From JADGNZ01 sp963715895 (GTDB lineage: Bacteria; Acidobacteriota; Thermoanaerobaculia; Gp7-AA8), in assembly GCA_963715895.1 (NCBI GenBank), contig OY970284.1, positions 2,728,001-2,792,000 on the forward strand: DNA of 64,000 bases. Reading direction: 5' to 3'. The position numbers and the translations under genes were made by a program. Below are positions 24,215 through 32,194 of the stretch, piece after piece. The notes under the pieces were generated by a model. The model made no database searches. It was not told where the DNA came from and saw only the letters and a list, made by a program, of their open reading frames with translations. Positions within the stretch are counted from its first letter, which is position 1. Each line of letters starts with the position of its first letter.

Positions 24215-25318
24215 ATGGGCGTGCAGGGTGTGGGGGAGACGCTGATGATCGCCGGGGGCGGAACGGGGGGGCATATCTACCCGGCCATCGCCGTCGCGCA
24301 GGAGTGGATCGCGCGGAATTCCATGCGGCGCGTCATCTTCGTCGGGACCGAGCGCGGACTGGAGACGACCATCGTCCCGAAGGCCGGCTTCCCACTCGAG
24401 CTGATTTCTGTCGGCGGACTGAAGGGAAAGGGGATCGGCGACACGATCAAGGGCCTCTTCCGCCTTCCGGTCGGCTTCGCGCAGGCCTTCGCGCTGGTTG
24501 GCCGGTACCGGCCGAATGTCGTTTTCGGTGTTGGCGGCTACTCGTCGGGGCCGGTGCTGATGGCCGCGAGACTGCGCGGGATGCCGACGGCCATTCATGA
24601 GTCGAACGCCTTTCCGGGTCTGACGAACCGCGTTCTCGCACGCTTCGTGACCGCCACGGCGGTCGCTTTCGAAACGGCGGCGCAGCGGATGAAGCGCGCC
24701 GACGCCGTCCTCACCGGAAATCCGATCCGCGAGGAGTTCTTCTCCGTCCGCCAGCCGGCCACTGGCACTCACGCACGCAAACGCGTGTTGATTTTCGGCG
24801 GCTCACAAGGCTCGCGCACGATCAACGACGCCATGATCGGCGCCCTGCTATTCATGGCGCCGCTACGGGACCGAATTGAAATCGTCCATCAGACCGGTCT
24901 GAACGAACTGCCGAAGATGCAGCAGGCGTATCGCGCCTCGGCATTTGCGGACGCGCGCGTGGTGCCATACCTCGATCCGATGGTCGGCGAAATCGTCGCT
25001 GCGGATCTCATCGTCTCCCGCTCGGGCGCGATGACGATTGGCGAACTGGCCGCAGTCGGTCGCGCCGCGATTCTCATACCGTTGCCGGCAACGGACAACC
25101 ATCAGGAGCTGAACGCCCGCGCCGTCGAGCAGGCCGGCGGCGCCATGGTCATCACCGAACGTGAGCTTTCACCGGAGAGATTGGGGCTCGCCATCACCGA
25201 AATCGTCACCGATCCCGATCGAACGGAGCGGATGGGAACGGCCGCCCGGACCCTGGCGGCGCCCGATGCCACAAAAAAGATCGTCGATTTACTCGAAAAA
25301 ATAGAGCGAAGCGAATAA
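24215..25318 (+). CDS. murG: UDP-GlcNAc transferase MurG
   Basis: A 367-residue GT-B glycosyltransferase that adds GlcNAc to lipid I, giving lipid II, on the inner face of the membrane. The first glycine-rich loop IAGGGTGGHIYPAIAVA is near residue 11, the second is FGGSQGSRTIN near 195, and the UDP-GlcNAc site SRSGAMTIGELAAVGRAAILIPLP is near 270. The chosen ATG (MGVQGVGET) has a GAGG 9 bases upstream. The reading frame ends in an AT-rich stretch just before murC. Confidence 0.95.
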   Translation: MGVQGVGETLMIAGGGTGGHIYPAIAVAQEWIARNSMRRVIFVGTERGLETTIVPKAGFPLELISVGGLKGKGIGDTIKGLFRLPVGFAQAFALVGRYRPNVVFGVGGYSSGPVLMAARLRGMPTAIHESNAFPGLTNRVLARFVTATAVAFETAAQRMKRADAVLTGNPIREEFFSVRQPATGTHARKRVLIFGGSQGSRTINDAMIGALLFMAPLRDRIEIVHQTGLNELPKMQQAYRASAFADARVVPYLDPMVGEIVAADLIVSRSGAMTIGELAAVGRAAILIPLPATDNHQELNARAVEQAGGAMVITERELSPERLGLAITEIVTDPDRTERMGTAARTLAAPDATKKIVDLLEKIERSE

Positions 25319-25347
25319 AATTGTTTATTAGCAATCCACTAACTGAG

Positions 25348-26715
25348 ATGAATTTAGACAAGATTAAGAACATTCATTTCGTCGGCATTGGCGGAATCGG
25401 AATGAGTGGCATTGCAGAGATCCTCACCGGTCGAGGCTTGGCCGTCTCCGGTTGCGATCTCAAACGCTCCTCGGCCACCACCCTTCTGGCCGGGCGAGGA
25501 GTCGATATCCGCATCGGGCATGACCCTGCTCATCTGGCGGGCATCGACACGGTCGTCGTCACCGCGGCGGTCAAGGGGGCCAACGTCGAAATCGATGCCG
25601 CACGCGAGCGCGGCATCGAGATCGTCCGGCGCAAGGACCTTCTCGCGGCCATCGTCGATGAAAAGCGCGCCGTCGGCGTTTCCGGCACGCACGGCAAGAC
25701 CACCACCTCAGCGATGATCGCCACGGTTCTCGAGGAAGCGGGGCTCGATCCGACGGTCATCGTCGGCGGCATGCTCGCCAACTTCTCCTCGAACGCGAAA
25801 GAGGGGAAGGGCGACGTGATCGTCGTCGAGGCCGATGAGTACGACCGGACCTTCCACGAGCTTCATCCCGAGATCGCCGTCATCACGAATATCGAGGCAG
25901 ATCACCTCGAATATTACGGAAGCTTCGAGAACATCGTCGAGGCGTTCCGAATCTTCACGGAAAAGGTACGGCCCGGCGGCGCGATCATCGGTTGCGTCGA
26001 CGATCCGGCGGTCGCTGCGCTGCTGGATCGGCGCGGCCGTGAGGCAGGTCCCCGAATCATTCGCTACGGCCTGGGGAAAGGGGCCGATCTGACCGCACAC
26101 AACGTCGAGTTTCACGAGCGAGGTGCCTCTTTCGACGTCGACGGTATCGGCTTCTTCAAGCTCTTCGTGCCCGGTCAGCACAACGTGCGCAATGCGCTGG
26201 CGGCTATCGCCGTCGCGCGCGAACTGGGCGTGAGTGCCGAAGCCACTTCCGCCGGCGTGGCGAAGTTCCTCGGCGTCGATCGCCGGTTCCAGATCCTCGG
26301 CGATTACAACGGTGCCCTGGTGGTCGACGACTACGCGCACCACCCCACCGAGATCCGTGCCACGCTCGACGCCGCACGTGGCGGCTATCCGAACCGCCGT
26401 CTCGTCGCGCTGTTTCAGCCGCATCTGTACTCGCGCACCCGCGACTTCGCACGCGAGTTCGGCCAGTCGTTGCGCGGCGCGGACGTTGCCCTCGTCGCCC
26501 CGATCTATGCCGCGCGGGAAACGCCGATCGAGGGGATCTCGTCACGGATGATCGCCGACTCCGCGGCAGGAATCGAATTCCTCGATCGCAGCCATATCGA
26601 GATCGTCAATGAGCTGCGGCGCCGGCTACAGCCGAACGATGTCTTCATCGCCATGGGCGCCGGCGACGTCCATGAGATCGCCGAAGAGCTCGTGCGTAGT
26701 GAGGGGAGGAGCTGA
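25348..26715 (+). CDS. murC: UDP-MurNAc-L-alanine ligase MurC
   Basis: 455 residues; it attaches the first L-alanine to UDP-MurNAc. I use ATG 25348 (MNLDKIKNIHFVGIGGIGMSG) because the nine codons upstream, opening with TTG, do not belong to the family; ribosome-binding signals are weak at both. Motifs: the GIGGIGMSGIA nucleotide loop near residue 15, GVSGTHGKTTTSAM near 110, EADEYDRTFHELHP near 170, and DDYAHHPTEIRATL near 325. murB usually follows here and is absent. The next gene, ftsQ, overlaps by one base (TGATG). Confidence 0.95.
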   Translation: MNLDKIKNIHFVGIGGIGMSGIAEILTGRGLAVSGCDLKRSSATTLLAGRGVDIRIGHDPAHLAGIDTVVVTAAVKGANVEIDAARERGIEIVRRKDLLAAIVDEKRAVGVSGTHGKTTTSAMIATVLEEAGLDPTVIVGGMLANFSSNAKEGKGDVIVVEADEYDRTFHELHPEIAVITNIEADHLEYYGSFENIVEAFRIFTEKVRPGGAIIGCVDDPAVAALLDRRGREAGPRIIRYGLGKGADLTAHNVEFHERGASFDVDGIGFFKLFVPGQHNVRNALAAIAVARELGVSAEATSAGVAKFLGVDRRFQILGDYNGALVVDDYAHHPTEIRATLDAARGGYPNRRLVALFQPHLYSRTRDFAREFGQSLRGADVALVAPIYAARETPIEGISSRMIADSAAGIEFLDRSHIEIVNELRRRLQPNDVFIAMGAGDVHEIAEELVRSEGRS

Positions 26716-27566
26716 TGTCGGCCGGTTACGACAGCACCTCGCCGCGTTTCTTCCGTCCGGCGGATGTCGCGCGGATTCGCCGCAATCAGCGCCGCATCCA
26801 GTTTCAGCGGATGGCCTCGCTCGGTGGCAAGGCCGCCATCGTCATCGGCATCGTGGCCGGCTCGTTCCTGATGTATCGCCAGACGCAGGGCGACGCACGC
26901 TTCGCGGTGAAGACGATCGAGATCGACGGCTCAACGCACACCTCGCGCGCGGCGATCGATGCCATCACGCGCCAATACATCGGCGCAAACCTCTTCCGCA
27001 TCGACATCGCCCGACTTCAGGCGGATCTTCGCCGCCTGGGATGGGTGAAGCGGATCGAGGCGGAGAAAAAACTTCCGGACACGCTGCGCATCCGCATCGT
27101 CGAGCGTACGCCCGTGGCACTGGCCGCCGCCGGTGGCCGGATCTCCTATGTCGACGAAAGCGGAGTGCCGTTTGCGGAGCTTTCTCCGGCCGTTGGCGAC
27201 GTCGATCTGCCATTGATCACCAACGCCGCCGGGGCCGAACTGGCCCGCAGCGTCGCCCTTCTGAGCGATCTGCGCGCGCGCGACCCGCAGATCTATTCGC
27301 GCATCTCCGAAGTGAGACCGGTCGCGCCCAGCGGTTTCGCCCTTTTCGACCGGGAGCTCGGCGCGTTCGTCTACACCGAGGAGGGCGATCTCTCCGGAAA
27401 GTGGCGGGACCTCTACGCCGTCGCGCGCGCCGAGCACCTCGGCATCCACGACATCGAATATGTCGATCTCCGGTTTGCCGGCCGCATCGTCGTCAAACCG
27501 GTTCACGCGGCGGTGCTCCCGCCCTTGACACACCCGCAAGTGATTTCAACGCAGATTACGAATTAG
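26715..27566 (+). CDS. ftsQ: Cell division protein FtsQ
   Basis: A 283-residue bitopic membrane protein. A basic cytoplasmic tail (RIRRNQRRIQFQR) precedes a membrane helix at about 36-54. The POTRA domain follows (about 63-132: FAVKTIEIDGSTHTSRAAI, then LGWVKRIEAEKKLPDTLRIRIVERTP), then the beta domain (GRISYVDESGVPF and beyond). FtsQ gathers FtsL and FtsB and controls FtsWI. No ftsB gene is seen nearby. It ends 18 bases before ftsA. Confidence 0.93.
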   Translation: MSAGYDSTSPRFFRPADVARIRRNQRRIQFQRMASLGGKAAIVIGIVAGSFLMYRQTQGDARFAVKTIEIDGSTHTSRAAIDAITRQYIGANLFRIDIARLQADLRRLGWVKRIEAEKKLPDTLRIRIVERTPVALAAAGGRISYVDESGVPFAELSPAVGDVDLPLITNAAGAELARSVALLSDLRARDPQIYSRISEVRPVAPSGFALFDRELGAFVYTEEGDLSGKWRDLYAVARAEHLGIHDIEYVDLRFAGRIVVKPVHAAVLPPLTHPQVISTQITN

Positions 27567-27584
27567 TCAGTCAGGAGACAGCGA

Positions 27585-28814
27585 ATGCCGAAGACCGAGG
27601 AAAAATACATCGTCGCGCTCGACATCGGGACTTCCAAAGTGTGTGTGCTGGTAGGGGAAGTGACCGACCGCGGCCAGATCGAGATCATCGGCAAGGGCAC
27701 CTCGCCGATGAAGGGTACGCGGCGTGGCAACATCATCAACCTCGATCAGGCCATCGAGGCGGTGAAGAAAGCCGTCGACGAAGCCGAGGTCATGGCGGGA
27801 TTGCAGATCGAATCGGTGTACGTCGGCGTGGCCGGCGATCACATCCGCTCCGTCAACTCGCGCGGCGTCGTCTCCGTGACCGGCAAACATCGCGAGATTT
27901 CGCGCGAAGACATCGACCGCGTCATCGAAGCGTCGAAGTCGATCAACGTGCCGGCCGAGCTGGAGTTGCTGCACGTCATTCCGCGCGAGTTCGTCGTCGA
28001 CGGCCAGGACGGTATCCACGATCCGCTCGGAATGACCGCCGGGCGGCTGGAGGCCAACGTTCACATCGTCACCGGCGCCCGAACGCACAATCAGAACGTG
28101 CTGACCGCGGTGAACAAGGCCGGCATCGCCGTGCAGGAGCTCGTGCTCGAACAGCTCGCCGCGGCCGAGGCCGTGCTGACGCAGGACGAGCGCGAGATGG
28201 GAGTCCTGCTGATGGACATCGGCGCGGGCACGACCGACTACGCGGTCTTCCTCGAAGGCAACGTCGTGCACACGAATGTGCTGCCGGTCGGTGCCGGACA
28301 TTTCACCAGCGACATCTCGGTGGTGCTGCGGACGCCGATGGAGGACGCGGAGCGGATCAAGAAGCGCTACGGCTGCGCGCTCGGCTCGCTGGTGACGGAA
28401 GACGACCCGATCGAGGTGCCGACAGTCGGCGGCCGGGCTCCGAAGATCCTCTCCAAGCACGAGCTCACGAACATTCTCGAGCCGCGCGCGGCGGAGATCG
28501 CCAAGCTCGTCTACCGCGACATCGAGAAGGTCGGTCTCGACAAAGAGATCCGCAGCGGCGTGGTGGTGGTCGGAGGCGGAGCCGAGATGGACGGGATGGT
28601 GGAAATGGTCGAGCAGGTGTTCGATCAGCAGGCTCGGAAGGGGATGCCGCGCGGTCTCAGCGGGCTCTCCGATACCGTGGCCGGGCCGGAGTGGGCGGCG
28701 GCGGCAGGCCTGCTTCTCTGGGGATTCCGCGATCGCGCCCGGGTGAGGAAACGCCCGCGGCGTGGGTTCGCGCGAATCGCCGATGGATTCAAGTCTCTCT
28801 TCACGCAGACCTAG
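27585..28814 (+). CDS. ftsA: Cell division protein FtsA
   Basis: A 409-residue actin-like ATPase that anchors FtsZ to the membrane. It has a good ribosome-binding site (AGGAGA). Motifs: phosphate 1 ALDIGTSKVCVLVGEV near residue 10, the 1C domain that replaces actin subdomain 1B, phosphate 2 LLMDIGAGTTDYAVF near 207, and VVVGGGAEMDGM near 330. The C-terminus ends in a short basic amphipathic helix (RIADGFKSLFTQT), the membrane-targeting sequence. Confidence 0.95.
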   Translation: MPKTEEKYIVALDIGTSKVCVLVGEVTDRGQIEIIGKGTSPMKGTRRGNIINLDQAIEAVKKAVDEAEVMAGLQIESVYVGVAGDHIRSVNSRGVVSVTGKHREISREDIDRVIEASKSINVPAELELLHVIPREFVVDGQDGIHDPLGMTAGRLEANVHIVTGARTHNQNVLTAVNKAGIAVQELVLEQLAAAEAVLTQDEREMGVLLMDIGAGTTDYAVFLEGNVVHTNVLPVGAGHFTSDISVVLRTPMEDAERIKKRYGCALGSLVTEDDPIEVPTVGGRAPKILSKHELTNILEPRAAEIAKLVYRDIEKVGLDKEIRSGVVVVGGGAEMDGMVEMVEQVFDQQARKGMPRGLSGLSDTVAGPEWAAAAGLLLWGFRDRARVRKRPRRGFARIADGFKSLFTQT

Positions 28815-28923
28815 GACCTCGAAATAGTGTTTGAATACGTAATAAAAAATGATTACTCTTCCTGGAGACGGTAAATGATCACATTCGACGAAAAACCTGG
28901 TGGCGGGTTGGCGGTGATGCTCG

Positions 28924-30168
28924 ATGAAGGAGCAGCTCGGAGCCAGAATCAAAGTCATCGGCGTGGGTGGTGGTGGTGGCAATGCGGTCAACCGGATGAT
29001 TCAGGCCGGCATCAAGGGCATCGAGTTCATGGTTGCGAACACCGATGTCCAGGCCATGCGAAACTCGCTCGCGCCGGTGAAGCTGCAGATCGGCGGCAAG
29101 CTCACCAAGGGCCTCGGCGCCGGCGCCAATCCCGAGATCGGCAAGCAGGCGGCGCTCGAGGACACCGATCGGATTCTCGAAGCGCTCTCGGGCGCGGACA
29201 TGATCTTCATCACCACCGGCATGGGCGGCGGTACCGGCACCGGCGCGGCGCCGATCATCGCCTCGCTGGCTGCGGAGCTGGGCGCGCTGACGGTGGCCGT
29301 CGTCACGAAGCCGTTCGGCTTCGAAGGGAAACGCCGCCGCATCCAGGCGGAGCAGGGCATCCGTTCGCTGCGCGAGACGGTCGATACGCTCATTACCATC
29401 CCGAACGAGCGCCTGCTCAACTTCGTCGAACGGGCAACATCGCTCAACGAAGCCTTTACGATCGCCGACGACATCCTTCGTCAGGCCGTGCAGGGCATCT
29501 CGGATCTCATCACGGTTCCCGGCGAGATCAATCTCGACTTCGCCGACGTGAAAACGATCATGCACGGGATGGGGATGGCGCTCATGGGCACGGGCGTCAG
29601 CTCGGGCGAGCATCGCGCCGTCGAGGCAGCGCAGCGCGCCATCTCGTCGCCGCTGCTCGAAGAAGCGTCGATCGAAGGGGCGAAGGGCGTCCTGATCAAC
29701 ATCACCGGCGGCCCCGACATGACACTCTTCGAGGTCCATGAGGCGGCGTCGATCATCCAGGAGGCAGCCGACGAGGAGGCGAACATCATCTTCGGTACGG
29801 TCATCGATCCGAGGATGAAGGACGAGGTCAAAGTAACGGTCATCGCCACCGGCTTCGACTCCGCGACGAAGGGGTTCCTGAACACGCGGGGCGAGCAACT
29901 TTCATCGGGTAACGCACGTGCGGCGTCGAGCTCCGCGTCCGCGCCGTTCCGGCCATTCGCGCCGAAGGAGATCGCCGCGCAGCACGAGGTGGCTCCCGAA
30001 GTGGCGGCTCAGCCGCAGGTGGGCGCGGAAGGAGAGATCTACGATCCACCCTTTTTTCGCAAGGGATTCAGCCGCCCGGACGGTTCCGGAGGTTTCGGGC
30101 CGATGGCGTCGAGCGATTTCGGCAATGACCTCGATATTCCGACGGTGATCCGCAACTTGAGCGACTAG
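28924..30168 (+). CDS. ftsZ: Cell division protein FtsZ
   Basis: A 414-residue tubulin-like GTPase forming the Z ring. The GTP site is complete: IKVIGVGGGGGNAVNRM near residue 9, GMGGGTGTGAAP near 100, PFGFEGKRRR, and the T7 loop with NLDFADVKTIM near 200. A linker of about 60 residues leads to the C-terminal peptide DIPTVIRNLSD that binds FtsA. The frame opens at ATG 28924 but no ribosome-binding site is there. A better start (ATG 28875 behind GGAGA) exists in another frame and would code a plausible N-terminus; one surplus G near 28929 separates them. The true protein probably has about 16 more residues. Confidence 0.95.
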   Translation: MKEQLGARIKVIGVGGGGGNAVNRMIQAGIKGIEFMVANTDVQAMRNSLAPVKLQIGGKLTKGLGAGANPEIGKQAALEDTDRILEALSGADMIFITTGMGGGTGTGAAPIIASLAAELGALTVAVVTKPFGFEGKRRRIQAEQGIRSLRETVDTLITIPNERLLNFVERATSLNEAFTIADDILRQAVQGISDLITVPGEINLDFADVKTIMHGMGMALMGTGVSSGEHRAVEAAQRAISSPLLEEASIEGAKGVLINITGGPDMTLFEVHEAASIIQEAADEEANIIFGTVIDPRMKDEVKVTVIATGFDSATKGFLNTRGEQLSSGNARAASSSASAPFRPFAPKEIAAQHEVAPEVAAQPQVGAEGEIYDPPFFRKGFSRPDGSGGFGPMASSDFGNDLDIPTVIRNLSD

Positions 30169-30243
30169 TACGTCCACGCGGCGCGCCCCTCCTGCGCGCC
30201 GTACGCGATCCAGGGGAGAGGGACCCGGGATCACTGCTCCGTG

Positions 30244-30279
30244 ACGGGGCGCGGTTCTTCCACCGCGCCCCGTTTTTTT
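30244..30279 (+). terminator. Rho-independent terminator after ftsZ
   Basis: ACGGGGCGCGG and CCGCGCCCCGT form a perfect 11-bp stem with an 8-base loop, followed by seven T. It ends the dcw transcript about 75 bases after the ftsZ stop. Confidence 0.95.
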
Positions 30280-30281
30280 CG

Positions 30282-30317
30282 TGAAAACAAAACGGCCGCC
30301 GGTTTCCCGGCGGCCGT
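30282..30317 (-). terminator. Rho-independent terminator for the S74-domain gene
   Basis: ACGGCCGCCGG and CCGGCGGCCGT form a perfect 11-bp stem with a TTTC loop. On the minus strand it is followed by TTTTGTTTTC, the expected U-tract, about 23 bases after the minus-strand stop. With the neighbouring plus-strand terminator it makes a back-to-back pair. Confidence 0.9.
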
Positions 30318-30339
30318 ATGCTCAGTTACGAGGATTGTT

Positions 30340-32031
30340 TCAGGGCTGTGGCTTCTGCGCGACCTCGCCCTCGAGCTTCGCCAGGCGATCCGTGAGAGCT
30401 TTGTTCTCCGCGGTCAGCTTCTGCACGGCCATCCAGAGCGCCATCTGAACGTCCTGCCCGTTGATGTGTTTGTCGTCGCCACGACCGAAGACCGTGTAGA
30501 AGTCTTCGGCGATGAGTCCGAGGCGATCCTTCGGGCCGTTGTTCCTGAAATCGTAGGTAACGACAGGAATGGCTTCGATCTTCTGGAGGATGTCAGGCAC
30601 ATTGGTCGGTTGGATGTTCTCCTTGAAGGTGCGCGAGGAGGCGACGGTGAACTGCGTGTCACCGGCGTTGGCGCTCGAGGTGGTGGCGCCGTTGGCGATC
30701 ACGAGCTGCGAGCCCGGGCTCGTCGTGCCGATCCCTACTTTGCCGTCATTCTGTATTTTGAACAGGTTGACGGAGTTCGCCTGGTTGTTGATGAGTAATC
30801 CGGCTGTACCTGTATTGACCAGCAGTTGATTGCTGGCGCGGGCGATCGAAGGGCCGGAGAAGGTGGTCGCATCGGAGCTGAAGCCCAGCGCTCCAGCCGA
30901 GACGTCGAGTTTGAACGATGGGCTGGCCGTGCCGACGCCGACGTTGCCGCTGGCGGCGATGTCGATCGAGCTCGTCGGCGCGCCGGGACGGATGCGGAAG
31001 GGAAGGCGCGAGCCGCCGGTCACGTCGCGGACGAAGAAGTTCGCTTCATTGCCGCCAACGTCCCAGGTCTGCGCGGTAAAGCCGCCGCTGGTGTTCTGCT
31101 CGAGGCGCATGGCCGGCGTGTTGCCGGTGGCGACGTGAATGTCCAGGACCGGTGTGGCCGTGCGCAGGCCGAGGCGCCCGGTGCTGTCGACGAAGATCGA
31201 GTTCGACGGCGCCGAGCCAGTGACCGTGAACGGAACCGTTGCGGCAGTGATGTCTTCGATCGAGAACTTGTTCGCGCCGCCGCTGGCGGAGTCGTTCGCC
31301 GTCAACTGCCAGTCGTGGTTGGCGAAACCGGTCGACGTGCTGGTGTCGTCGAACTTGATGCGCGTGTTGTTTTCCTTCAGGCGGATCGTGTCGAAGCCGA
31401 AGGATTCGTTGTTCACGCAATCGAGACCGACGCACAGGCTGCCCTGAATGATCACATCGTCAGCCTGGACGATGTCGAGCGGCTTGATGACCTTGACGGA
31501 GGAGGCGGCCGGCGTTTTGCCCGCTGCCGCTGCCGTCGGGACACTTGCCGGCTGCTCGTCGAGGTCGGGGGAGACGAAAGACCCGTTGAGCACGAGAAGA
31601 CTGCCGGACTGCACCAGGGCGTTCGCATTGATGCCGGCAGCATTTTGGATCCGCCCCGCCGCGTCGTCATCGCCGTCGGCGCGCGCAGCGGCGAGCTGCT
31701 TCTTCACTTCGTCAGAGATGCGCGGAATCATCCGCAGCTCGTATGTGTAAGCGCCGTCGGTGAGTCTCCCGCCAAGATCCTGCAGGCGGAACGAGGGCAC
31801 AGTGCCACGAGCGAATTCCTTGTGAAACACCGCGCCGTTCGGTCCCACCACGGTGAGAACGACCATCTCGTGGTCGACGGCCGAGGTCATCCACTGGACG
31901 CTCGATGCCGAGGCCGTCAGATGGCCGACCGGTTCGGGACCGCTCGGTTTTGCGAAGGAAAGGGTGGGGAGTAGCAGAAGACAACTGAGAGAGAGCAGAA
32001 CATATCGAGAGATTGACCGGGCTTGCATCAT
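30340..32031 (-). CDS. Secreted protein with C-terminal S74 (intramolecular chaperone) domain
   Basis: 563 residues starting at ATG 32031 behind a strong AGGAGGAG; the longer open frame upstream is not coding. A signal peptide (about 1-26) ends near LSFAKP. Residues 30-200 are of unknown fold. Residues about 240-460 are a chain of fibre-like beta modules of the type VDSTGRLGLRTATPVLDIHV and NVGVGTASPSFKLDVS, repeated four times. Residues about 465-563 are an S74 peptidase domain (SSRTFKENIQP, DRLGLIAEDFYTVFG) ending in a coiled coil (KLTAENKALTDRLAKLE). S74 domains trimerise phage tail spikes and then cut themselves off before the first Ser. There are no phage genes around, so this is probably a cell-surface trimeric fibre. 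Confidence 0.85.
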   Translation of the reverse strand: MMQARSISRYVLLSLSCLLLLPTLSFAKPSGPEPVGHLTASASSVQWMTSAVDHEMVVLTVVGPNGAVFHKEFARGTVPSFRLQDLGGRLTDGAYTYELRMIPRISDEVKKQLAAARADGDDDAAGRIQNAAGINANALVQSGSLLVLNGSFVSPDLDEQPASVPTAAAAGKTPAASSVKVIKPLDIVQADDVIIQGSLCVGLDCVNNESFGFDTIRLKENNTRIKFDDTSTSTGFANHDWQLTANDSASGGANKFSIEDITAATVPFTVTGSAPSNSIFVDSTGRLGLRTATPVLDIHVATGNTPAMRLEQNTSGGFTAQTWDVGGNEANFFVRDVTGGSRLPFRIRPGAPTSSIDIAASGNVGVGTASPSFKLDVSAGALGFSSDATTFSGPSIARASNQLLVNTGTAGLLINNQANSVNLFKIQNDGKVGIGTTSPGSQLVIANGATTSSANAGDTQFTVASSRTFKENIQPTNVPDILQKIEAIPVVTYDFRNNGPKDRLGLIAEDFYTVFGRGDDKHINGQDVQMALWMAVQKLTAENKALTDRLAKLEGEVAQKPQP

Positions 32032-32194
32032 GTCGATTTCTCCTCCTATACCACGCACATTCGCCGTGCGCGGAAGCCGATGATGGTGGACGCGTATCAG
32101 TAACTTACGCCATCCGAGGCGATCCGACAACGCAAAAATGGAAAGTGACCCAACTGGGGTTAAGGAAAACTGCTCTTTTTCCCCTGTTGACCCG

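Noticed and set aside
28875..29741. 288-codon frame starting at the good ribosome-binding site before ftsZ
   Set aside because: Only its first 17 or so codons make sense; after that it is Arg-rich out-of-frame reading of ftsZ. It is treated as evidence of a frameshift, not as a gene.
32032..32194. Possible promoter for the S74-domain gene (TTGTCG, 17 bases, TAAGTT on the minus strand)
   Set aside because: The -10 matches only three of six positions, too weak to list.
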